Below are positions 24,166 through 36,400 of a stretch of 64,000 bases of DNA, in pieces. This stretch comes from Hydractinia symbiolongicarpus (taxonomy: Eukaryota > Cnidaria > Hydrozoa > Anthoathecata > Hydractiniidae). Both the position numbers and the translations under genes were made by a program. The notes below the pieces were generated by a model. The model had not been told where the DNA came from. It searched no databases and was given only the letters and a program-made list of their open reading frames with translations. Location of the stretch: contig NC_079884.1 in NCBI RefSeq assembly GCF_029227915.1, positions 28,088,001 to 28,152,000 of the forward strand. Reading direction: 5' to 3'. Numbering within the stretch: position 1 is the first letter of the stretch; every line of letters begins with the position of its first letter.

Positions 24166-27100
24166 AGTTTGACTACAACAAATAACATTCTTATTAATCT
24201 GACATGATTGCTGGAACTCAGCGATTACACGGGGCGCTGTGGTAGCGTTTTATTTAAAAATTAAGTTAAATAAGTCTTTTTTTACTGTGGCACCAATCCT
24301 AGCCGTTTGTTCGCGCTGAAGAAATAGGAACAGTTCCAAAGACTACATTTCATTGACTTCCCAGCGTTATAAATCCGTTTGAGTTACAACGGTTGCGTCA
24401 CATATTCGTACCAACATGTATTTAGCGATATTATTCGGATGTTACTAGGTTGCATCGCTTTAACAGTGAAACGATTGACTGTGGGACTTAATTGAACTGA
24501 TTTTGGACTTTGACCTTATAAATGTGATAAATGAGGCAGTTTGACTACAAGAAGTAACATTCTTCGTGATTTGACATGATTGCTGGAACTCAGCGATTAC
24601 ACTGGGCGCTGTGGTAGCGCTTTATTACAAAATTAAGATAAATAAGTCATTTTTAACTGTGGCACCAATCCTAGCCGGTAGTTCGCGTTGAAGAAATAGA
24701 GACAGTTTCAAAAACTACATTTTATTGATTTTCTAACTTTGTCAATCCGTTTGAGTTACAGCGGTTGCGTCACATATTCGTACCAACGTGTATTTAGTGA
24801 TTTTCTTCCGATATTACTAGGTTGCATCGCTTTTAACAGTAAAACGATTGACTCTGGGACTTAATTGAACTGATTTTGGACTGTGAGCTTATAAATTTTA
24901 TAAGTGAGACAATTGGACTCCAAGAAATAACATTCTTCTTAACTTGACATGATTGTGGGAACTCAGCGATTACACTAGGCCCCGTGGTTGCGTTCCATTT
25001 AAAAATTTAGATAAATATGTCATTTTTACTGTGGGACCAATCCTAGCCATTAGTGCGCGCTGAAGAAATAGGAACAGGTCCAAAGACTACATTTCATTGA
25101 CATTCTAGCGGTATAAATCCGTCTGAGTTACAACGGTTGCGTCACATATTCATACCAACATGTATTTAGCGATATTTTTTCCTCTATTACTAGGTTGCAT
25201 CGCTTTTAACAGTGAAACGATTGACTCTGGGACTTAATTGAACTGATTTTGGACTGTGAGCTTATAAATGTGATAGATGAGGCAGTTTGACTACAAGAAG
25301 TAACATTCTTCTTATTTGATATGATTGCTGGAACTCAGCGATTACACTGGGCGCTGTGCTAGCGTTTTCTTTAAAAATTATGATAAATAAGTCTTTTCTT
25401 ACTGTGCGACCAATCCTAGCCGTTGCTTTGCGCTAAAGAAATAGGAACAGTTTCGAAGACTACATTTCATTGACTTTTTGGCGGTATCAATCCGTTTGAG
25501 TTACAACGGTTGCGTCACATATTCGTACCAACATGTATTTAGCGATAGTATTCGGATATTACTAGGTTGCGTCGCTTTTAACAGTGAAACGTTTGACTGT
25601 GGGACTTAATTGAACTGACTTTGGACTTTGACCTTATAAATGTGATAAATGAGCCAGTTTGACTACAAGAAATAACATTCTTAATAATCTGACATGATTG
25701 TTGGAACTCAGCGAATACACTGGGCGCTGTGGTAGCGTTTCATTTAAAAATTAAGATAAATAAGTCTTTTCTTACTGTGGGACCAATCCTAGCCGTTAGT
25801 TCGCGATGAAGAAATAGGAACAGTTCTAAAAACTACATTTTATTGACTTTCTAGCGGTATAAATCCGTTGAGTTACAACGGTTGCGTCACATATTCGTAC
25901 CAACATGTATTTAGCGATAGTTTTCGGATATTACTAGGTTGCATCACTTTTAACAGTGAAAAGATTGACTGTGGGACTTAATTGAACTGATTTTGGACTT
26001 TGACCTTATAAATGTGATAAATGAGGCAGTTTGACTACAAGAAGTAACATTCTTCTTAATTTAACATGATTGCTGGAACTCGGCGATTACACTGGGCGCT
26101 GTGGTAGCGCTTTACTACAAAATTAAGATAAATAAGTCATTTTTAACTGTGGCACCAATCCTAGCCGGTAGTTTGCGCTGAAGAAACAGAGACAGTTTCA
26201 AAAACTACATTTTATTGATTTTTTAACTTTGTGAATCCGTTTGAGTTACAACGGTTGCGTCACATATTCGTACCAACATGTATTTAGCGATAGTATTCGG
26301 ATATTACTAGGTTGCTTCCCTTTTAACAGTGAAACGTTTGTCTGTGGGACTTAATTGAACTGACTTTGGACTATGACCTTATAAATGTGATAAGTGAGCC
26401 AGTTTGACTACAAGAAGTAACATTCTTCTTAATTTGACATGATTGCTAGAACTCAGCGGTTACACTGGCGCTGTGGTAGCGCTTTATTACAAAATTAAGA
26501 TAATAAGTCATTTTTAACTGTGGCACCAATCCTAGCCGGTAGTTCGCGTTGAAGAAATAGAGACAGTTTCAAAAACTACATTTTATTGATTTTCTAACTT
26601 TGTCAATCCGTTTGAGTTACAACGGTTGCGTCACATAATCGTACCAACATGTATTTAGTGATTTTCTTCCGATAATACTAGGTTGCATCGCTTTTAACAG
26701 TCAAACGATTGATTCTGGGACTTAATTGAACTGATTTTGGTCTGTGACCTTATAAATGTTATAAGTGAGACAATTGGACTCCAAGAAATAACATTCTTCT
26801 TAACTTGACATGATTGTGGGAACTCAGCGATTACACTGGACCCCGTGGTAGCGCTCCATTTAAAAATTTAGATAAATAAGACATTTTTACTGTGGCACCA
26901 ATCCTAGCCGTTTGTTCGCGCTGAAGAAATAGGAACAGTTCCAAAGACTACATTTCATTGACTTCCCAGCGTTATAAATCCGTTTGAGTTACAACGGTTG
27001 CGTCACATATTCGTACCAACATGTATTTAGCGATATTATTCGGATGTTACTAGGTTGCATCGCTTTAACAGTGAAACGATTGACTGTGGGACTTAATTGA

Positions 27101-30100
27101 ACTGATTTTGGACTTTGACCTTATAAATGTGATAAATGAGGCACTTTGACTACAACAAATAACATTCTTATTAATCTGACATGATTGCTGGAACTCAGCG
27201 ATTACACTGGGCGCTGTGGTAGCGCTTTATTACAAAATTAAGATAAATAAGTCATTTTTGACTGTGGCACCAATCCTAGCCGGTAGTTCGCGTTGAAGAA
27301 ATAGAGACAGTTTTAAAAACTACATTTTATTGATTTTCTAACTTTGTCAATCCGTTTGAGTTACAACGGTTGCGTCACATATTCGTACCAACGTGTATTT
27401 AGTGATTTTCTTCCGATATTACTAGGTTGCATCGCTTTTAACAGTGAAACGATTGACTCTGGGACTTAATTGAACTGATTTTGGACTGTGACCTTATAAA
27501 TTTTATAAGTGAGACAATTGGACTCCAAGAAATAACATTCTTCTTAACTTGACATGATTGTGGGAACTCAGCGATTACACTAGGCCCCGTGGTTGCGTTC
27601 CATTTAAAAATTTAGATAAATAAGTCATTTTTACTGTGGGACCAATCCTAGCCATTAGTGCGCGCTGAAGAAATAGGAACAGTTCCAAAGACTACATTTC
27701 ATTGACATTCTAGCAGTATAAATCCGTCTGAGTTACAACGGTTGCGTCACATATTCATACCAACATGTATTTAGCGATATTTTTTCCTCTATTACTAGGT
27801 TGCATCGCTTTTAACAGTGAAACGATTGACTGTGGGACTTAATTGAACTGATTTTGGACTTTGACCTTATAAATGTGATAGATGAGGCAGTTTGACTACA
27901 AGAAGTAACATTCTTCTTATTTGATATGATTGCTGGAACTCAGCGATTACACTGGGCGCTGTGCTAGCGTTTTCTTTAAAAATTATGATAAATAAGTCTT
28001 TTCTTACTGTGCGACCAATCCTAGCCGTTGCTTCGCGCTAAAGAAATAGGAACAGTTTCAAAGACTACATTTCATTGACTTTCTGGCGGTATCAATCCGT
28101 TTGAGTTACAACGGTTGCGTCACATATTCGTACCAACATGTATTTAGCAATAGTATTCGGATATTACTAGGTTGCGTCGCTTTTAACAGTGAAACGTTTG
28201 ACTGTGGGACTTAATTGAACTGACTTTGGACTTTGACCTTATAAATGTGATAAATGAGCCAGTTTGACTACAAGAAATAACATTCTTATTAATCTGACAT
28301 GATTGTTGGAACTCAGCGAATACACTGGGCGCTGTGGTAGCGTTTTATTTAAAAATTAAGATAAATAAGTCTTTTCTTACTGTGGGACCAATCCTAGCCG
28401 TTAGTTCGCGATGAAGAAATAGGAACAGTTCTAAAAACTACATTTTATTGACTTTCTAGCGGTATAAATCCGTTGAGTTACAACGGTTGCGTCACATATT
28501 CGTACCAACATGTATTTAGCGATAGTTTTCGGATATTACTAGGTTGCATCACTTTTAACAGTGAAAAGATTGACTGTGGGACTTAATTGAACTGATTTTG
28601 GACTTTGACCTTATAAATGTGATAAATGAGGCAGTTTGACTACAAGAAGTAACATTCTTTTTAATTTAACATGATTGCTGGAACTCAGCGATTACACTGG
28701 GCGCTGTGGTAGCGCTTTACTACAAAATTAAGATAAATAAGTCATTTTTAACTGTGGCACCAATCCTAGCCGGTAGTTTGCGCTGAAGAAACAGAGACAG
28801 TTTAAAAAATTACATTTTATTGATTTTTTAACTTTGTGAATCCGTTTGAGTTACAACGGTTGCGTCACATATTCGTACCAACATGTATTTAGCGATAGTA
28901 TTCGGATATTACTAGGTTGCATCCCTTTTAACAGTGAAACGTTTTTCTGTGGGACTTGATTGAACTGACTTTGGACTATGACCTTATAAATGTGATAAGT
29001 GAGCCAGTTTGACTACAAGAAATAACATTCTTATTAATCTGACATGATTGCTGGAACTCAGCGATTACTGTGGCGCTGTGCTGCCGTTTTCTTTAAAAAT
29101 TAAGATAAATAAGTCTTTTTTTACTGTGGGACCAATCCTAGCCGTTAGTTTGCGCTGAAGAAATAGAGACAGTTTCAAAGGGTATATTTCATTGACTGTC
29201 TCACGGTGTCAATCCGTTTGAGTTACAACGGTTGCGTCACATATTCGTACAAACATGTATTTAGTGATTTTCTTCCGATATTACTAGGTTGCATCGCTTT
29301 TAACAGTGAAACGATTGACTCTGGGACTTAATTGAACTGATTTTGGACTTTGACCTTATAAATGTTATAAGTGAGACAATTGGATTCCAAGAAATAACAT
29401 TCTTATTAATCTGACATGATTGCTGGAACTCAGCGATTACTGTGGGCGCTGTGCTAGCGTTTTCTTTAAAAATTAAAATAAATAAGTCTTTTTTTACTGT
29501 GGGACCAAACCTAGCCGTTAGTTCGCGCTGAAGAAATAGAGACAGTTTCAAAAACTATATTTCATTGACTGTCTAACGGTGTCAATCCGTTTGAGTTACA
29601 ACGGTTGCGTCACATATTCGTACCAACATGTATTTAGTGATTTCCTTCCGATATTACTAGGTTGCATCGCTTTTAACAGTGAAACGATTGACTCTGGGAC
29701 TTAATTGACCTGATTATGGACTTTGACCTTATAAATGTTATAAGTAAGACAATTGGACTCCAAGAAATAACATTCTTCTTAACTTGACATGATTGTGGGA
29801 ACTCAGCGATTACACTGGGCGCTGTGGTAGCGTTTTATTTAAAAATTAAGATAAATAAGTCTTTTTTTACTGTGGGACTAATCCTAGCCGTTAGTTCGCG
29901 CTGAAGAAATAGGAACAGTTCCAAAGACTACATTTTATTGACTTTCTTGCGGTATAAATCCGTTTGAGTTACAACGGTTGCGTCCCATATTCGTACCAAC
30001 ATGTATTTAGCGTTCGTTTTCGGATATTACTAGGTTGCATCGCTTTTAACAGTAAAACGATTGACTGTGGGACTTAATTGAACTGTTTTTGAACTGTGAC

Positions 30101-30187
30101 CTTATAAATGTTATAAGTGAGACAATTGGACTCCCAGAAATAACATTCTTCTTAACTTGACATGATTGTGGGAACTCAGCGATTACA
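23420..30187. repeat. ~10,055-bp-offset segmental duplication, copy A
   Basis: About 6.8 kb recurs at 33.48-39.87 kb. Offsets measured on matching landmarks are 10,055 at CATTTTATTGATTTTC (23,606) and at CTACAACAAATAAC (24,172), 10,055 at the D-type marker CCTCTATTAC (25,181), and 10,056 at the next D-type marker (27,786) and at GTTGCATCCC (28,916). After 29,366 the offset drops to about 9,684, one monomer fewer. The offset equals 27 monomers less about 15 bp. Boundaries are approximate because all monomers are related. Confidence 0.88.
24290..29000. repeat. 7-monomer higher-order repeat, 2605-bp period (two copies)
   Basis: TTCCCAGCG is at 24,358 and 26,963, and the D-type marker CCTCTATTAC at 25,181 and 27,786, both 2,605 bp apart. 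Between the copies, at about 26,311-26,890, sits a stretch matching 33,388-33,950 (offset 7,077) and carrying CAGCGGTTACACTGGCG from the 2232-bp unit. The same 7-monomer spacing (2,606 bp) recurs in the downstream copy at 34,413/37,019 and 35,236/37,842. Confidence 0.87.
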
Positions 30188-31310
30188 CTGGGCGCTGTGG
30201 TAGCGCTTTATTACAAAATTAAGATAAATAAGTCATTTTTAACTGTGGCACCAATCCTAGCCGGTACTTCGCGTTGAAGAAATAGAGACAGTTTCAAAAA
30301 CTACATTTTATTGATTTTCTAACTTTGCCAATCCGTTTGAGTTACAGCGGTTGCGTCACATATTCGTACCAACGTGTATTTAGTGATTTTCTTCCGATAT
30401 TACTAGGTTGCATCGCTTTTAACAGTGAAACGATTGACTCTGGGAATTAATTGAACTGATTTTGGACTGTGACCTTATAAATTTTATAAGTGAGACAATT
30501 GGATTCCAAGAAATAACATTCTTCTTAACTTGACATGATTGTGGGAACTCAGCGATTACACTAGGCCCCGTGGTTGCGTTCCATTTAAAAATTTAGATAA
30601 ATATGTCATTTTTACTGTGGGACCAATCCTAGCCATTAGTGCGCGCTGAAGAAATAGGAACAGTTCCAAAGACTACATTTCATTGACATTCTAGCGGTAT
30701 AAATCCGTCTGAGTTACAACGGTTGCGTCACATATTCATACCAACATGTATTTAGCGATATTTTTTCCTCTATTACTAGGTTGCATCGCTTTTAACAGTG
30801 AAACGATTGACTGTGGGACTTAATTGAACTAATTTTAGACTTTGACCTTATAAATGTGATAGATGAGGCAGTTTGACTACAAGAAGTAACATTCTTCTTA
30901 TTTGATATGATTGCTGGAACTCAGCGATTACACTGGGCGCTGTGCTAGCGTTTTCTTTAAAAATTATGATAAATAAGTCTTTTCTTACTGTGCGACCAAT
31001 CCTAGCCGTTGCTTCGCGCTAAAGAAATAGGAACAGTTTCGAAGACTACATTTCATTGACTTTCTGGCGGTATCAATCCGTTTGAGTTACAACGGTTGCG
31101 TCACATATTCGTACCAACATGTATTTAGCGATAGTATTCGGATATTACTAGGTTGCGTCGCTTTTAACAGTGAAACGTTTGACTGTGGGACTTAATTGAA
31201 CTGACTTTGGACTTTGACCTTATAAATGTGATAAATGAGCCAGTTTGACTACAAGAAATAACATTCTTATTAATCTGACATGATTGTTGGAACTCAGCGA
31301 ATACACTGGG
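29820..31310. repeat. 4-monomer unit, 1491-bp period, copy 1 (F- and D-type monomers)
   Basis: This unit is nearly identical to the next 1,491 bp. F-type CGTTCGTTTTCGG is at 30,011 and 31,502, CCGGTACTTCGCG at 30,261 and 31,752, and the D-type CCTCTATTAC at 30,767 and 32,258. In about 450 bp compared base by base from 30,241 I found two differences. The monomer order is F, B-like, D, A. Confidence 0.92.
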
Positions 31311-32801
31311 CGCTGTGGTAGCGTTTTATTTAAAAATTAAGATAAATAAGTCTTTTTTTACTGTGGGACTAATCCTAGCCGTTAGTTCGCGCTGAAGAAA
31401 TAGGAACAGTTCCAAAGACTACATTTTATTGACTTTCTTGCGGTATAAATCCGTTTGAGTTACAACGGTTGCGTCCCATATTCGTACCAACATGTATTTA
31501 GCGTTCGTTTTCGGATATTACTAGGTTGCATCGCTTTTAACAGTAAAACGATTGACTGTGGGACTTAATTGAACTGTTTTTGAACTGTGACCTTATAAAT
31601 GTTATAAGTGAGACAATTGGACTCCCAGAAATAACATTCTTCTTAACTTGACATGATTGTGGGAACTCAGCGATTACACTGGGCGCTGTGGTAGCGCTTT
31701 ATTACAAAATTAAGATAAATAAGTCATTTTTAACTGTGGCACCAATCCTAGCCGGTACTTCGCGTTGAAGAAATAGAGACAGTTTCAAAAACTACATTTT
31801 ATTGATTTTCTAACTTTGCCAATCCGTTTGAGTTACAGCGGTTGCGTCACATATTCGTACCAACGTGTATTTAGTGATTTTCTTCCGATATTACTAGGTT
31901 GCATCGCTTTTAACAGTGAAACGATTGACTCTGGGAATTAATTGAACTGATTTTGGACTGTGACCTTATAAATTTTATAAGTGAGACAATTGGATTCCAA
32001 GAAATAACATTCTTCTTAACTTGACATAATTGTGGGAACTCAGCGATTACACTAGGCCCCGTGGTTGCGTTCCATTTAAAAATTTAGATAAATATGTCAT
32101 TTTTACTGTGGGACCAATCCTAGCCATTAGTGCGCGCTGAAGAAATAGGTACAGTTCCAAAGACTACATTTCATTGACATTCTAGCGGTATAAATCCGTC
32201 TGAGTTACAACGGTTGCGTCACATATTCATACCAACATGTATTTAGCGATATTTTTTCCTCTATTACTAGGTTGCATCGCTTTTAACAGTGAAACGATTG
32301 ACTGTGGGACTTAATTGAACTAATTTTGGACTTTGACCTTATAAATGTGATAGATGAGGCAGTTTGACTACAAGAAGTAACATTCTTCTTATTTGATATG
32401 ATTGCTGGAACTCAGCGATTACACTGGGCGCTGTGCTAGCGTTTTCTTTAAAAATTATGATAAATAAGTCTTTTCTTACTGTGCGACCAATCCTAGCCGT
32501 TGCTTCGCGCTAAAGAAATAGGAACAGTTTCGAAGACTACATTTCATTGACTTTCTGGCGGTATTAATCCGTTTGAGTTACAACGGTTGCGTCACATATT
32601 CGTACCAACATGTATTTAGCGATAGTATTCGGATATTACTAGGTTGCGTCGCTTTTAACAGTGAAACGTTTGACTGTGGGACTTAATTGAACTGACTTTG
32701 GACTTTGACCTTATAAATGTGATAAATGAGCCAGTTTGACTACAAGAAATAACATTCTTATTAATCTGACATGATTGTTGGAACTCAGCGAATACACTGG
32801 G
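31311..32801. repeat. 4-monomer unit, 1491-bp period, copy 2
   Basis: Tandem partner of 29,820-31,310. Private differences from copy 1 include GACATAATTG near 32,025 and ATAGGTACAG near 32,147. The match ends at about 32,840, where GTCTTTTCTTACTG replaces GTCTTTTTTTACTG and the sequence rejoins the form seen at 28.36 kb. A simple reading is one unequal crossover that added 1,491 bp. Confidence 0.92.
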
Positions 32802-33478
32802 CGCTGTGGTAGCGTTTTATTTAAAAATTAAGATAAATAAGTCTTTTCTTACTGTGGGACCAATCCTAGCCGTTAGTTCGCGATGAAGAAATAGGAACAG
32901 TTCTAAAAACTACATTTTATTGACTTTCTAGCGGTATAAATCCGTTGAGTTACAACGGTTGCGTCACATATTCGTACCAACATGTATTTAGCGATAGTTT
33001 TCGGATATTACTAGGTTGCATCACTTTTAACAGTGAAAAGATTGACTGTGGGACTTAATTGAACTGATTTTGGACTTTGACCTTATAAATGTGATAAATG
33101 AGGCAGTTTGACTACAAGAAGTAACATTCTTCTTAATTTAACATGATTGCTGGAACTCAGCGATTACACTGGGCGCTGTGGTAGCGCTTTACTACAAAAT
33201 TAAGATAAATAAGTCATTTTTAACTGTGGCACCAATCCTAGCCGGTAGTTTGCGCTGAAGAAACAGAGACAGTTTCAAAAACTACATTTTATTGATTTTT
33301 TAACTTTGTGAATCCGTTTGAGTTACAACGGTTGCGTCACATATTCGTACCAACATGTATTTAGCGATAGTATTCGGATATTACTAGGTTGCTTCCCTTT
33401 TAACAGTGAAACGTTTGTCTGTGGGACTTAATTGAACTGACTTTGGACTATGACCTTATAAATGTGATAAGTGAGCCA
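32802..33478. repeat. Bridge matching 25.73-26.40 kb, leading into duplication copy B
   Basis: The monomers carry the AAATCCGTTGAG deletion, TGCATCACTTTTAACAG with GAAAAGATTG, and GTTGCTTCCC with GTTTGTCTG. These are in the same order as at 25.75-26.40 kb; GTTGCTTCCC is at 26,311 and 33,388, offset 7,077. The matching continues into copy B as far as about 33,950. Confidence 0.8.
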
Positions 33479-36400
33479 GTTTGACTACAAGAAGTAACAT
33501 TCTTCTTAATTTGACATGATTGCTAGAACTCAGCGGTTACACTGGCGCTGTGGTAGCGCTTTATTACAAAATTAAGATAATAAGTCATTTTTAACTGTGG
33601 CACCAATCCTAGCCGGTAGTTCGCGTTGAAGAAATAGAGACAGTTTCAAAAACTACATTTTATTGATTTTCTAACTTTGTCAATCCGTTTGAGTTACAAC
33701 GGTTGCGTCACATAATCGTACCAACATGTATTTAGTGATTTTCTTCCGATAATACTAGGTTGCATCGCTTTTAACAGTCAAACGATTGATTCTGGGACTT
33801 AATTGAACTGATTTTGGACTGTGACCTTATAAATGTTATAAGTGAGACAATTGGACTCCAAGAAATAACATTCTTCTTAACTTGACATGATTGTGGGAAC
33901 TCAGCGATTACACTGGACCCCGTGGTAGCGCTCCATTTAAAAATTTAGATAAATAAGACATTTTTACTGTGGGACCAATCCTAGCCGTTAGTTCGCGCTG
34001 AAGAAATAGGAACAGTTCCAAAAACTACATTTCATTGACATTCTAGCGGTATAAATCCGTTTGAGTTACAACGGTTGCGTCACATATTCGTACCAACATG
34101 TATTTAGCCATAGTATTCGGATATTACTAGGTTGCATCGCTTTTAACAGTGAAACGATTGACTGTGGGACTTAATTGAACTGATTTTGGACTTTGACCTT
34201 ATAAATGTGATAAATGAGGCAGTTTGACTACAACAAATAACATTCTTATTAATCTGACATGATTGCTGGAACTCAGCGATTACACTGGGCGCTGTAGTAG
34301 CGTTTTATTTAAAAATTAAGTTAAATAAGTCTTTTTTTACTGTGGCACCAATCCTAGCCGTTTGTTCGCGCTGAAGAAATAGGAACAGTTCCAAAGACTA
34401 CATTTCATTGACTTCCCAGCGTTATAAATCCGTTTGAGTTACAACGGTTGCGTCACATATTCGTACCAACATGTATTTAGCGATATTATTCGGATGTTAC
34501 TAGGTTGCATCGCTTTAACAGTGAAACGATTGACTGTGGGACTTAATTGAACTGATTTTGGACTTTGACCTTATAAATGTGATAAATGAGGCAGTTTGAC
34601 TACAAGAAGTAACATTCTTTGTGATTTGACATGATTGCTGGAACTCAGCGATTACACTGGGTGCTGTGGTAGCGCTTTATTACAAAATTAAGATAAATAA
34701 GTCATTTTTAACTGTGGCACCAATCCTAGCCGGTAGTTCGCGTTGAAGAAATAGAGACAGTTTTAAAAACTACATTTTATTGATTTTCTAACTTTGTCAA
34801 TCCGTTTGAGTTACAACGGTTGCGTCACATATTCGTACCAACGTGTATTTAGTGATTTTCTTCCGATATTACTAGGTTGCATCGCTTTTAACAGTGAAAC
34901 GATTGACTCTGGGACTTAATTGAACTGATTTTGGACTGTGACCTTATAAATTTTATAAGTGAGACAATTGGACTCCAAGAAATAACATTCTTCTTAACTT
35001 GACATGATTGTGGGAACTCAGCGATTACACTAGGCCCCGTGGTTGCGTTCCATTTAAAAATTTAGATAAATAAGTCATTTTTACTGTGGGACCAATCCTA
35101 GCCATTAGTGCGCGCTGAAGAAATAGGAACAGTTCCAAAGACTACATTTCATTGACATTCTAGCGGTATAAATCCGTCTGAGTTACAACGGTTGCGTCAC
35201 ATATTCATACCAACATGTATTTAGCGATATTTTTTCCTCTATTACTAGGTTGCATCGCTTTTAACAGTGAAACGATTGACTGTGGGACTTAATTGAACTG
35301 ATTTTGGACTTTGACCTTATAAATGTGATAAGTGAGACAGTTTGACTACAAGAAATAACAATCTTCTTAACTTGACATGATTGTGGGAACTCAGCGATTA
35401 CACTGGACCCCGTGGTAGCGCTCCATTTAAAAATTTAGATAAATAAGTCATTTTTACTGTGGGACCAATCCTAGCCGTTAGTTCGCGCAGAAGAAATAGG
35501 AACAGTTCCAAAGACTACATTTCATTGACATTCTAGCGGTATAAATCCGTTGAGTTACAACGGTTGCGTCACATATTTGTACCAACATGTATTTAGCGAT
35601 AGTTTTCGGATATTACTAGGTTGCATCACTTTTAACAGTGAAAAGATTGACTGTGGGACTTAATTGAACTGATTTTGGACTTTGACCTTATAAATGTGAT
35701 AAATGAGGCAGTTTGACTACAAGAAGTAACATTCTTCTTAATTTAACATGATTGCTGGAACTCAGCGATTACACTGGGCGCTGTGGTAGCGCTTTACTAC
35801 AAAATTAAGATAAATAAGTCATTTTTAACTGTGGCACCAATCCTAGCCGGTAGTTTGCGCTGAAGAAACAGAGACAGTTTCAAAAACTACATTTTATTGA
35901 TTTTTTAACTTTGTGAATCCGTTTGAGTTACAACGGTTGCGTCACATATTCGTACCAACATGTATTTAGCGATAGTATTCGGATATTACTAGGTTGCTTC
36001 CCTTTTAACAGTGAAACGTTTGTCTGTGGGACTTAATTGAACTGACTTTGGACTATGACCTTATAAATGTGATAAGTGAGCCAGTTTGACTACAAGAAGT
36101 AACATTCTTCTTAATTTGACATGATTGCTAGAACTCAGCGGTTACACTGGCGCTGTGGTAGCGCTTTATTACAAAATTAAGATAAATAAGTCATTTTTAA
36201 CTGCGGCACCAATCCTAGCCGGTAGTTTGCGCTGAAGAAACAGAGACAGTTTCAAAAACTACATTTTATTGATTTTTTAACTTTGTGAATCCGTTTGAGT
36301 TACAACGGTTGCGTCACATAATCGTACCAACATGTATTTAGTGATTTTCTTCCGATAATACTAGGTTGCATCGCTTTTAACAGTCAAACGATTGATTCTG

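Noticed and set aside
29300-29551. Minus-strand open frames of 64-83 codons recurring at 29.3, 39.0, 40.5, 42.4, 47.2, 54.3, 55.4, 55.8, 57.3, 61.0 and 63.1 kb with similar predicted peptides
   Set aside because: They lie wholly within the satellite monomer. Their similarity follows from the repeat itself, most copies of the same phase are closed by stops, and a 373-bp period (not a multiple of 3) prevents a continuous frame. No family, start signal or codon pattern supports a gene.
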